From positions 1 through 43,509 of the forward strand of contig JAJXZT010000072.1 of assembly GCA_021779935.1 (NCBI GenBank): 43,509 nt of DNA. Direction: 5' to 3'. The first letter of the stretch is position 1. Each line of letters starts with the position of its first letter. The position numbers were made by a program, and so were the translations under genes. This DNA comes from Acidobacteriota bacterium (GTDB lineage: Bacteria; Acidobacteriota; Terriglobia; Terriglobales; Acidobacteriaceae). Below the pieces are notes generated by a model that was not told where the DNA came from, ran no database searches, and worked only from the letters and a program-made list of their open reading frames with translations. This document shows positions 30,842 to 39,208 of the stretch, one piece after another.

Positions 30842-33292
30842 ATGGCTCTTAAAAAATCACATCTTTATTCTTCTCTCTGGAGCAGCTGCGACGAGCTGCG
30901 GGGCGGCATGGACGCCTCGCAGTACAAGGACTACGTCCTGACGCTGCTGTTTATGAAGTACGTTTCCGACAAAGACAAAAATGCCGGCAAGTCTGGTTCG
31001 GTGATCGAAGTTCCCAAGGGCGGCAGCTTTGCCGACATGGTGAAGCTCAAGGGCGACAAGGAAATCGGCGAGAAGATCGACAAGATCATCGGCAAGCTCG
31101 CCGAGGCGAACGACCTGCGCGGTGTCATCGATGTTGCCGTCTTCAACGACGACGACAAACTCGGCAAGGGCAAGGAGATGGTGGACCGGCTGTCGAAGCT
31201 GGTTGCCATCTTTGAAGGTCTGGACTTCAGTTCCAACCGCGCCGAGGGCGACGACCTGCTGGGCGACGCGTATGAGTACCTGATGCGGCACTTCGCCACG
31301 GAGTCCGGCAAAAGCAAGGGGCAGTTCTACACGCCGGCTGAAGTCTCGCGCATCATGGCCAAGGTCATCGGCATCGGCCCGAAGACGCGCCAGGACCAGA
31401 CAATTTATGACCCAACATGCGGCTCGGGATCATTGCTGCTGAAGGCTGTGGATGAGGCTCCGCGAGGTCTTTCCGTCTACGGACAGGAAAACGACGTGGC
31501 TACCTGGGCGCTGGCCCGCATGAATATGTTCCTGCACAACTGTCCGTCGCACGTCCTCTGGCGAGGGAACACACTGTCAGCACCGTATTTCCGGGATGAT
31601 TCCGGCCGGTTAAAGACCTTTGATTTCGCGGTTGCCAACCCACCGTTTTCTGCCAAAGCGTGGACGAACGGACTCGATCCCGCGCACGATGAATTCCACC
31701 GCTTCGAGTACGGCATTCCGCCGGCGAAGAATGGCGACTATGCCTTCCTGCTGCATCTCATCAAGTCGCTCAAGAGTAGCGGCAAGGGAGCCATCATTCT
31801 TCCTCACGGCGTCCTGTTCCGCGGCAACAAGGAAGGCGACATCCGCCGCAACCTTATCCGGCACGGGCTGATCAAAGGCATCATCGGGCTGCCGCCCAAC
31901 CTTTTTTATGGAACGGGTATTTCAGCCTGCATTGTCGTCGTCGACAAGGAGAACGCGCACGTCCGCACCGGCATCTTCATGATCGACGCCAGCAAGGGCT
32001 TCCTCAAGGACGGCAACAAGAACCGGCTGCGGGAGCAGGACATCCACAAGATCGTCGATGTCTTCAACCGCCAGCTTGAGTTGCCGCGCTACTCGCGCAT
32101 GGTGCCCGTCTCGGAGATCTCCAATGCGGCCAACGACTACAACCTCAACATCCCGCGCTACATTGATTCCTCCGAACCCGAGGACCTGCACGATCTCGAC
32201 GCGCACCTGCGCGGAGGCATTCCCAACCGGGACGTGGACTTGCTTGAGGAGTACTGGCAGGTGTTTCCTTCGCTGCGCCGGGTACTGTTCGAGAAGGGCG
32301 ACCGCGCCGGATACAGCCGCGCCCGGGTCGCGTCGCAGCAGGTGAAGGCCACGATCCTGAAGCATCCGGAGTTTGCCGCCTATTCACAGAAGGTGCGGGT
32401 GGTCTTCGACGCATGGCGGGCGGCGCACGATCCCATGCTGCGGAAGTTGAAGCAGGAGACGAAACCCAAGGCGGTGATCCGGACGCTGTCGGAGGACCTG
32501 CTGGAACGGTTTGACGGCCTGCCGCTGCTGCACAACTACGACACATATCAACGGCTGATGGATTACTGGGCCGACGTGATGCAGGACGACGTGTATCTCA
32601 TTGCCGCCGATGGCTGGCTCGCGGCGGCCAGGCCGAGAGCGGCCGTCGAGGGCAAGGACAAGAACATCCGCGAGATACCCGACCTCACCGTGCATAAGAA
32701 GAAGTACAAGATGGACCTGATTCCGCCGGCGCTGATCGTGGCACGCTACTTCGCCAAGGAGCAGGCGGAGGTGGATGCGCTGGAGGCGAAGCGCGAGGCC
32801 GCCGAGCGAGAGCTGGAAGAGTTCACGGAGGAGCACAGCGGCGAAGAGGGCCTGCTGGAAGAGGCAAAGACCGAGAAGGGCACGCTCACACGGGCCAGCG
32901 TCAGCGCACGGTTAAAGGAGATTCGGAAGGAAGCGGAGAGCGACGACGAGAAACAGGCACTCACCCGCTGCCTGGGGCTGATGGACGCGGAATCCGAGGC
33001 TGACCACGCCGTGAAGGAGGCGCAGGAGGCGCTCGACGCGGCGGTGCTGGCCCGATATGGCAAACTCACCGAGGCGGAGATCAAGACACTGGTGGTGGAT
33101 GACAAGTGGTTCGCTTCAATCTGGACGGCCATCGATGGCGAGGTGCAACGACTGACACAGGCCTTGGCCGGACGCGTCAAGGAATTGGAGGAGCGCTACG
33201 CGGAGACTTTGCCGGAGCTGGAACAATCAGTGGATGAGCTGAGCAAGAAGGTGGAAGGGCACTTAATAAAGATGGGGCTGGTAGTAAGGTGA
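30842..33292 (+). CDS. hsdM: Type I restriction-modification methyltransferase subunit HsdM
   Basis: This 816-residue protein begins with the HsdM N-terminal helical domain (LYSSLWSSCDELRGGMDASQ, then YVLTLLFMKYVSD). A gamma-class N6-adenine methyltransferase follows, with motif I DPTCGSGS (190-197) and motif IV NPPF (266-269). After about residue 480 there is a helical region and a long charged coiled coil (roughly 640-816; for example QAEVDALEAKREAAERELEE), so it is about 300 residues longer than classical HsdM. HsdM2-HsdS forms the modification enzyme; HsdM with HsdR and HsdS makes the restriction complex. The start at ATG 30842 is supported by AAGG and similarity beginning at MALKKSHLYSSLW. 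It is the first gene of the operon. Confidence 0.96.
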   Translation: MALKKSHLYSSLWSSCDELRGGMDASQYKDYVLTLLFMKYVSDKDKNAGKSGSVIEVPKGGSFADMVKLKGDKEIGEKIDKIIGKLAEANDLRGVIDVAVFNDDDKLGKGKEMVDRLSKLVAIFEGLDFSSNRAEGDDLLGDAYEYLMRHFATESGKSKGQFYTPAEVSRIMAKVIGIGPKTRQDQTIYDPTCGSGSLLLKAVDEAPRGLSVYGQENDVATWALARMNMFLHNCPSHVLWRGNTLSAPYFRDDSGRLKTFDFAVANPPFSAKAWTNGLDPAHDEFHRFEYGIPPAKNGDYAFLLHLIKSLKSSGKGAIILPHGVLFRGNKEGDIRRNLIRHGLIKGIIGLPPNLFYGTGISACIVVVDKENAHVRTGIFMIDASKGFLKDGNKNRLREQDIHKIVDVFNRQLELPRYSRMVPVSEISNAANDYNLNIPRYIDSSEPEDLHDLDAHLRGGIPNRDVDLLEEYWQVFPSLRRVLFEKGDRAGYSRARVASQQVKATILKHPEFAAYSQKVRVVFDAWRAAHDPMLRKLKQETKPKAVIRTLSEDLLERFDGLPLLHNYDTYQRLMDYWADVMQDDVYLIAADGWLAAARPRAAVEGKDKNIREIPDLTVHKKKYKMDLIPPALIVARYFAKEQAEVDALEAKREAAERELEEFTEEHSGEEGLLEEAKTEKGTLTRASVSARLKEIRKEAESDDEKQALTRCLGLMDAESEADHAVKEAQEALDAAVLARYGKLTEAEIKTLVVDDKWFASIWTAIDGEVQRLTQALAGRVKELEERYAETLPELEQSVDELSKKVEGHLIKMGLVVR

Positions 33293-33297
33293 TTCCG

Positions 33298-34497
33298 ATG
33301 ACTGTGGTGCAACACTCCGTACACATCCGCTCAGATGGCAGCGTCGATGAAACATCATCCCTGCCAGCCGACTGGGCGGTGACACCGATTGCCGAGATTT
33401 GCAGCACCTCTTCTGGGACAACGCCTCCCCGCAATATGTACGACCGATACTATCGTGATGGTACTGTCGCATGGGTGAAAACCCTGGACTTGAACAATTC
33501 AGATGTCTCAACGACAGACGAATATGTTACGCAAATTTCCCTAGACGAAACGGCGCTCCGGGTATACCCGCCGGGAACAGTTCTAGTCGCCATGTATGGA
33601 GGCTTCAACCAAATTGGCCGAACCGGGCTATTGCGAATTCCAGCAACAGTGAATCAGGCGATCACAGCAATTCAGCCAAATCCGAATCGATTGTCATCTG
33701 AGTTCCTGTTGGCGACCTTAAATTACCGTGTGGGTCATTGGAGGTCTGTCGCAAGTAGCAGCAGGAAAGATCCGAATATCACCAGTCAAGACATTCGCGA
33801 CTTCAACTTGACTCACCCCAAGCAGATTGAGGAGCAGCGGGCGATTGCGGAGGCGTTGTCGGATGTGGATGCGCTAATTGGTGCGCTGGACAAGCTCATC
33901 GCCAAGAAGCGCGCGATCAAGCTGGCCACCATGCAACAACTCCTCACCGGCAGGAAGCGGCTGCAAGGCTTCAGCAAGCGGTGGGTGCGAAAGGAAATTA
34001 AGGAGTTCGCTCCTCTTCAGCGTGGGTTCGACTTGCCGACGTACAAGATTTCTGCCGGTCCTTATCCTGTCATTTACTCAAACGGTATTCTCAATCACCA
34101 CTCTCAGTTCATGGTAAAGGGGCCAGGTATAGTAACAGGCAGATCCGGAACGATCGGTAAAGTAATATTCGTCGAACAGGATTTTTGGCCTCACAACACC
34201 ACCCTCTGGGTCACTTCGTTCAAAGCGAACAATCCGCTTTTTGTGTACTACCTGTACTCGACAGTAGGATTCGAGAGATTTGCCACAGGTTCGGGAGTGC
34301 CTACGTTCAATCGCAATGACGCACATTCGTATGAATTGCTCGTGCCGGCCGACCAGGACGAGCAAGCTGCAATTGCTTCCGTTCTCTCCGACATGGATGC
34401 CGAGATCGCCGCGCTGGAATGCCGTCGCGACAAGACCAAATTCATCAAGCAGGGCATGATGCAGGAACTACTGACTGGAAGGATTCGATTGATATGA
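33298..34497 (+). CDS. hsdS: Type I restriction-modification specificity subunit HsdS
   Basis: The 399-residue protein has the HsdS two-fold plan: a first target-recognition domain (about 20-150) then a conserved helical repeat EEQRAIAEALSDVDALIGAL with MQQLLTGRKRL. A second target-recognition domain (about 235-355) and a second repeat DEQAAIASVLSDMDAEIAAL with MQELLTGRIRL follow. Two domains mean a bipartite DNA site that cannot be read from sequence. Two starts compete: GTG 33289, which overlaps the hsdM stop by four bases, and ATG 33298, with AAGGTGA five bases upstream, which is preferred. Its stop overlaps the next start (ATGA). Confidence 0.95.
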   Translation: MTVVQHSVHIRSDGSVDETSSLPADWAVTPIAEICSTSSGTTPPRNMYDRYYRDGTVAWVKTLDLNNSDVSTTDEYVTQISLDETALRVYPPGTVLVAMYGGFNQIGRTGLLRIPATVNQAITAIQPNPNRLSSEFLLATLNYRVGHWRSVASSSRKDPNITSQDIRDFNLTHPKQIEEQRAIAEALSDVDALIGALDKLIAKKRAIKLATMQQLLTGRKRLQGFSKRWVRKEIKEFAPLQRGFDLPTYKISAGPYPVIYSNGILNHHSQFMVKGPGIVTGRSGTIGKVIFVEQDFWPHNTTLWVTSFKANNPLFVYYLYSTVGFERFATGSGVPTFNRNDAHSYELLVPADQDEQAAIASVLSDMDAEIAALECRRDKTKFIKQGMMQELLTGRIRLI

Positions 34498-35426
34498 CCC
34501 CCACAAGGAGTTACTACCGCGTAATGCTGGGCGAAAAGAGCCGTTTCGCGGAAGAGTGCTTCGCAGGAAATTTCATCGGTACCGACTTCGATATCCGCCA
34601 GGATCTCGCCAACGACTTGCCGGACGACCTCCGCAGCTTCAACCGGAAGTTCATCCCTATCTACCTGACCGTTCAACCGCAGAAAAACAAGATCAGCGCC
34701 GGGCTGGCCTGCGGCGCCCTGTGGACGGTCTCAAAGGGGATCAAGCAGGGAGACCTGGTGCTTTGTCCCGACGGCAACGGGCGGTATCGCGTGGGCGAAG
34801 TAAGCGGGCCCTACAGTTACGAACCGGGCAAGATCCTTCCCCATCGCCGTCCGGTGCATTGGCTGGATATGAGCGTTGAGCGCAGCGCCATGAGCGAAGC
34901 GTTGCAGCACTCGACGGGTTCGATTGGGACGGTGAGCAACATCTCGCAATATGCGGAAGAGATCAATCACCTGATTGGCGGAGCCACGGCGCCCAAGCTG
35001 ATTGCCACCGACGAAGCGGTGGAAGACCCCTCGGCGTTCGCAATGGAGGAACACCTGGAATCGTTCCTTGTGGCGAACTGGCAGCATACGGAGCTGGGCA
35101 AGGAGTACGACATCTATGAAGAAGACGGCGAGAAAGCCCAGCAGTATCCGACCGACACCGGACGGATCGACATCCTGGCGATCAGCAAGGACAAGAAGCG
35201 CCTGCTGGTGGTGGAGCTGAAGAAAGGCAAAGCCGCCGATGTGGCCGTGGGCCAGACGCTGCGCTACATGGGCTATGTGAAAGAAGAACTGGCGGAACAG
35301 GACCAGAGCGTGCACGGATTGGTGATCGCGCTGGAAGACGACCAGAGAATCCGCCGCGCGCTTTCCATGGTGCCGAACATCCAGTTCTACCGGTATCAAG
35401 TGAACTTCCGGCTGGTGAAGAACTGA
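34494..35426 (+). CDS. Two-domain nuclease: possible PUA/EVE-like N-terminus plus NucS-like PD-(D/E)XK C-terminus
   Basis: In this 310-residue protein, residues 1-140 form a beta-rich domain (ECFAGNFIGTDFDI, LWTVSKGIKQGDLVLCPDGN, RYRVGEVSGPY) that resembles the PUA/EVE-like domains sensing modified bases in some restriction enzymes; this is inferred. A helical linker leads to a nuclease core: EEHLESFLVANW, then TGRIDILAIS (D226), VVELKKG (E241-x-K243) and Q254. This is the D-x14-E-x-K-x10-Q layout of NucS/DUF91 endonucleases. The start at 34494 overlaps the hsdS stop (ATGA). The next gene, hsdR, begins after one base. It is embedded in the Type I operon, so it probably acts with it, perhaps as a second or modification-dependent nuclease. 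Confidence 0.8.
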   Translation: MTPTRSYYRVMLGEKSRFAEECFAGNFIGTDFDIRQDLANDLPDDLRSFNRKFIPIYLTVQPQKNKISAGLACGALWTVSKGIKQGDLVLCPDGNGRYRVGEVSGPYSYEPGKILPHRRPVHWLDMSVERSAMSEALQHSTGSIGTVSNISQYAEEINHLIGGATAPKLIATDEAVEDPSAFAMEEHLESFLVANWQHTELGKEYDIYEEDGEKAQQYPTDTGRIDILAISKDKKRLLVVELKKGKAADVAVGQTLRYMGYVKEELAEQDQSVHGLVIALEDDQRIRRALSMVPNIQFYRYQVNFRLVKN

Positions 35427-35427
35427 T

Positions 35428-38400
35428 ATGAGCCTCGTGGGAGAACTCGAACGCGCCACGCAGAACCGGCTGGTTCGGCTGTTTCGCGATCAGCTCCACT
35501 ACCGCTATCTCGGCAACTGGGAAGAGCGCGAGGGCAACACCAACGTCGAGGAAGATCTGCTGCGCGAATGGCTGAAGCGCCGGGGACAAGACGAGAAGAT
35601 CATCGGCAAGGTGCTGCACGAGCTGGGCAAGGCGAAGGCGCTGGGTGGCAGCAAGAATCTCTACGACGCGAACCGCGAAGTGTACGAGATGCTGCGCTAC
35701 GGCGTGAAGGTTAAGCCGGAGGCCGGCGAGCGCACCATCACGGTCTGGCTGGTCGACTGGAAACAGCCGGTGGAGAACGATTTCGCCATCGCCGAAGAGG
35801 TCACGGTCGGCGGCGTCCACGACAAGCGTCCGGACCTCGTACTCTACATCAACGGCATTGCCGTGGGCGTGCTGGAGCTGAAGCGGTCCATTGTCTCGGT
35901 CGCGGAGGGCATCCGCCAGAACCTCGACAATCAGAAAAAAGAGTTCATACAACCGTTCTATGCCACGGTCCAGCTCGTGCTGGCCGGCAACGATACGGAG
36001 GGGCTGCGCTATGGCGTGATTGAAACGCCGGAGAAGTACTACCTGACATGGAAAGAGGCGGCAGAGATTGAGAACCCGCTGGACCGCGCGGTGATGCAGC
36101 TCTGCCGGACAGAGCGACTGCTGGAGATTATCCACGACTTCATGGTTTTTGACGCCGGGACGAAGAAGACCTGCCGGCACAATCAGTACTTCGGTGTACG
36201 CGCGGCGCAGGAGCACGTGCGGCGGCGCGAAGGCGGCGTGATCTGGCATACGCAGGGCAGCGGCAAGAGCCTGACGATGGTGTGGCTGGCAAAGTGGATT
36301 CGAGAGCACGTGACGGATGCGCACGTGCTGCTGATTACGGACCGCATGGAACTGGACGACCAGATCGAAAAGGTCTTCACGGGAGTGAACGAGAAGATCT
36401 ACCGGACAAAGAGCGGCAAGGATCTGGTGGATGTGTTGAACGACGCAAAGGAGTGGCTGGTGTGCTCGCTTGTCCACAAGTTCGGCGCCTCGGAAGACCC
36501 CGACGTGGAGAGCTACGTGGAGGACATCACGCGATCGCTGCCGCGGAACTTCCGTCCGAAGGGCAACCTCTTCGTCTTTGTGGACGAGTGCCACCGCACA
36601 CAATCTGGCAAGCTGCACGACGCGATGAAGGCGATTCTGCCGGATGCGATGTTCATCGGCTTTACGGGGACTCCGCTGCTAAAGAAAGACAAGAAGAAGA
36701 GTATTGAAGTCTTTGGCCCGTACATTCACACCTACAAATACGACGAAGCCGTGCACGACAAGGTGGTGTTGGACCTGCGCTATGAAGCGCGCGACATCGA
36801 CCAGCACCTTACGTCGCGGGAAAAGATTGACCAGTGGTTCGAACTGAAGACGCAGGGTCTGACCGATGTAGCCAAAGCACAACTGAAGCAGCGCTGGGGC
36901 ACGATGCAGAAGGTGCAAAGCTCGGAGCCGCGCCTGAAGATGATCGTGGATGACATCCTGGTGGACATGGAGACGCGCGACCGGCTGAAGAGCGGGCACG
37001 GGAACGCCATGCTGGTGTCGAGCAGCATTTACAACGCATGCCGGTTTTTCGAGATGTTCCAGAGGACAGACCTGGCGGGAAAGTGCGCCATCATCACCTC
37101 GTACAAACCGGCACCGGCGGACATCAAGGGAGAGGCCACAGGCGAAGGACTGACGGAAAGGCTGCGGCAGTACGAGATCTACCGCAAGATGCTGGCCGAC
37201 CACTTCGACGAGCCGGAAGATACGGCGATGTATAAGGTCGAAAAGTTCGAGCAAGACGTAAAACGCCGATTTATCAACGAACCGGGCCAGATGAAGCTGC
37301 TGATCGTGGTGGACAAACTGCTCACTGGGTTCGACGCACCACCCGCGACCTATCTGTACATTGACAAGAAGATGGAGAATCACGGGCTGTTCCAGGCGAT
37401 CTGCCGCGTGAACCGGTTGGACAGCGAAGACAAGGAGTACGGGCACATTGTCGATTACAAAGACCTCTTCAAGTCGCTGGAGAAATCGATACACGATTAC
37501 ACGGGCGAGGCCTTTGAGGGATACGACGCCGACGATGTAAAGGGCTTGCTGACGGATCGGCTGACCAAGGCCAGACAACGACTGGAGGAACTGCGCGAGT
37601 CGGTGAAGGCGCTCTGTGAGCCGGTGGAGGCTCCACGGGATTCACTGGCGTACCAACATTACTTCTGTGCGAAGAACAGCGGCGACGGTGACGAGCTGGC
37701 CGATAACGAGCAGAAACGTGTTGCCCTGTATGAAACCGTCGGCGCATTGGTGCGAGCCTACGCCGACCTGGCCAACGAGATGGGTGCCGCCGGCTACCCC
37801 CAGCAGGAAGCGAAGACCATCAAGGAAGAGGTGGATCACTTCGAGAAGGTCCGTGAGGAGATCAAGCTGGCCAGCGGCGACTACATCGACATGAAGGTAT
37901 ACGAACCCGCAATGAGGCACCTGCTGGATACGTACATCCGCGCCGATGAGAGCAAGAAGCTCTCGGCCTTCGATGATCTGACGCTCGTCCAGTTAATCGT
38001 GGAGCAGGGCGAGAGGGCCATCAAGCAACTGCCGGAAGGACTGCGAGAATTCGAGCCGATGGCGGAGGCGATCGAGAACAACGTCCGGAAGCTGATCATC
38101 GACGAGATGCCGGTGAACCCGAAGTACTTCGAGACTATGTCGCAATTGCTCGACGCGCTGATCAAAGAGCGCAAGACGCAAGCGCTGCATTACACGGCAT
38201 ACCTGGAGAAAGTGGCGCAGCTGGCGAAGAAGGTGCAGTACCCCGAGACTTCCGCAACGTATCCTGCGGAGATCAACACAGGCGCTCTCAGAGCCTTGTA
38301 CGACAACCTGGACCGTGACGAGAACCTGGCAGTCCGCCTTGATGAGGAAATCCGCAAAGTAAAAAAAGCAGACTTCCGTGGCAACAAGTTCAAGGAACGA

Positions 38401-38493
38401 GAAATCCGAATTGCGATTCGGTCTGTGCTTGGCGACGACGATGAACTGGTCAAGCGGATCTTTGCCATCGCAGAGAAGCAACGTGAGTACTAA
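35428..38493 (+). CDS. hsdR: Type I restriction endonuclease subunit HsdR
   Basis: This 1,021-residue protein is the translocating and cleaving subunit. The N-terminal PD-(D/E)XK nuclease has D136 (PDLVLY) and E150-L-K152 (GVLELKR). The SF2 helicase domain follows: Walker A QGSGKS (276-281), Walker B DECHR (386-390), GFTGTPLL, and a C-terminal RecA lobe (LLTGFDAPPATYLYID). A helical C-terminal part (about 690-1021) should dock on the methylase. HsdR pumps DNA past the HsdM2S complex and cuts at random sites. It starts one base after the preceding stop and ends with an 11-bp overlap with the metallopeptidase gene. All key motifs are intact, so the enzyme should be active. Confidence 0.97.
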   Translation: MSLVGELERATQNRLVRLFRDQLHYRYLGNWEEREGNTNVEEDLLREWLKRRGQDEKIIGKVLHELGKAKALGGSKNLYDANREVYEMLRYGVKVKPEAGERTITVWLVDWKQPVENDFAIAEEVTVGGVHDKRPDLVLYINGIAVGVLELKRSIVSVAEGIRQNLDNQKKEFIQPFYATVQLVLAGNDTEGLRYGVIETPEKYYLTWKEAAEIENPLDRAVMQLCRTERLLEIIHDFMVFDAGTKKTCRHNQYFGVRAAQEHVRRREGGVIWHTQGSGKSLTMVWLAKWIREHVTDAHVLLITDRMELDDQIEKVFTGVNEKIYRTKSGKDLVDVLNDAKEWLVCSLVHKFGASEDPDVESYVEDITRSLPRNFRPKGNLFVFVDECHRTQSGKLHDAMKAILPDAMFIGFTGTPLLKKDKKKSIEVFGPYIHTYKYDEAVHDKVVLDLRYEARDIDQHLTSREKIDQWFELKTQGLTDVAKAQLKQRWGTMQKVQSSEPRLKMIVDDILVDMETRDRLKSGHGNAMLVSSSIYNACRFFEMFQRTDLAGKCAIITSYKPAPADIKGEATGEGLTERLRQYEIYRKMLADHFDEPEDTAMYKVEKFEQDVKRRFINEPGQMKLLIVVDKLLTGFDAPPATYLYIDKKMENHGLFQAICRVNRLDSEDKEYGHIVDYKDLFKSLEKSIHDYTGEAFEGYDADDVKGLLTDRLTKARQRLEELRESVKALCEPVEAPRDSLAYQHYFCAKNSGDGDELADNEQKRVALYETVGALVRAYADLANEMGAAGYPQQEAKTIKEEVDHFEKVREEIKLASGDYIDMKVYEPAMRHLLDTYIRADESKKLSAFDDLTLVQLIVEQGERAIKQLPEGLREFEPMAEAIENNVRKLIIDEMPVNPKYFETMSQLLDALIKERKTQALHYTAYLEKVAQLAKKVQYPETSATYPAEINTGALRALYDNLDRDENLAVRLDEEIRKVKKADFRGNKFKEREIRIAIRSVLGDDDELVKRIFAIAEKQREY

Positions 38494-39208
38494 GAGTCGC
38501 AGAATCGAAGTGCGCGGGATCACGGTCGAAATTGTCCGGAAGGATATCAAGAACCTGCACCTTGGCGTTTACCCTCCGAACGGACGAGTGCGAGTCGCCG
38601 CTCCGCGCCGTCTGACGGACGAAGCGATTCGTCTGGCCGTAATCTCACGCCTTGGTTGGATTCGTCGTCAGCAAGCGAAGTTTGAGAACCAGGAACGGCA
38701 ATCGAAGCGCGAAATGGTGAGCGGCGAAAGCCACTATGTTGAGGGGCGAAGATATCGGCTTCAGGTTGTGGAGAAACCGGGAGCACCAGCGATCAAACTC
38801 AAGTCAGGCCGAATTATGTTGCAAGTACCTGCCGAAGCCGACCGTGATCGCAGGGAGAAGGTACTCAACGACTGGTACCGCGCACGTCTTCGTCACCGTG
38901 TAGCGGAGTCGATTGAGAAGTGGGAGCAGGTAACAGGGCTCAAAGTCCGTGACTGGCGGATTCGGAAGATGAAGACGCGATGGGGCACATGCAATGCCTC
39001 CGCTGGTCGGATCTGGATCAACCTGGAGCTGGCGAAGAAATCCCCGCGGTGTCTCGAGTACATCATGGTCCATGAAATGGTTCACATGCTCGAACGTCAC
39101 CACAATGAGAATTTTAAAATGTATATGGACCGATTCATGCCGCAGTGGCGATTACACAGGGATGAATTGAACCGAAACCCACTGAGCCACGAAAGCTGGA
39201 GCTACTGA
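38483..39208 (+). CDS. YgjP/SprT-like zinc metallopeptidase linked to the restriction operon
   Basis: This 241-residue protein of the YgjP (DUF45/M48-like) group has zinc motif HEMVH (197-201) in EYIMVHEMVHMLERHHNE, with a downstream conserved YMDRFMPQW. The N-terminal half holds the family segments VYPPNGRVRVAAPRRL and SRLGWIRRQQAKFEN. There is no signal peptide, so it is cytoplasmic. The start is GTG 38483, inside the hsdR end (11-bp overlap), with AGAGAAG ahead; the start is decided by coupling, since the longer frame from 38378 lies wholly in hsdR. This family often sits beside hsdR; a protective role, for example degrading unassembled or stalled HsdR as ClpXP does in E. coli, is inference only. 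Confidence 0.9.
   Translation: MSTKSRRIEVRGITVEIVRKDIKNLHLGVYPPNGRVRVAAPRRLTDEAIRLAVISRLGWIRRQQAKFENQERQSKREMVSGESHYVEGRRYRLQVVEKPGAPAIKLKSGRIMLQVPAEADRDRREKVLNDWYRARLRHRVAESIEKWEQVTGLKVRDWRIRKMKTRWGTCNASAGRIWINLELAKKSPRCLEYIMVHEMVHMLERHHNENFKMYMDRFMPQWRLHRDELNRNPLSHESWSY

Larger units (their letters stand above)
27431..39208. mobile_element. Probable integrative island at tRNA-Glu carrying a Type I restriction-modification operon
   Basis: The region begins at the 3' end of tRNA-Glu. It contains four TGGTACACA iterons, a tyrosine integrase pointing back at the tRNA, two excisionase-like HTH proteins, a winged-helix regulator, a hypothetical gene, and hsdM-hsdS-nuclease-hsdR-metallopeptidase. 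Integrase next to a tRNA 3' end with restriction genes as cargo is the classic island layout. No second copy of the tRNA 3' end (TTCGAATCCCGCCGGGGAC) was seen to the right, so the right limit given is only the end of the last cargo gene; the true limit could lie beyond the window. Confidence 0.7.

Noticed and set aside
35182-36618. Leftward 478-codon open frame opposite hsdR
   Set aside because: Shadow of the nuclease/hsdR genes, which show all their catalytic motifs on the plus strand.
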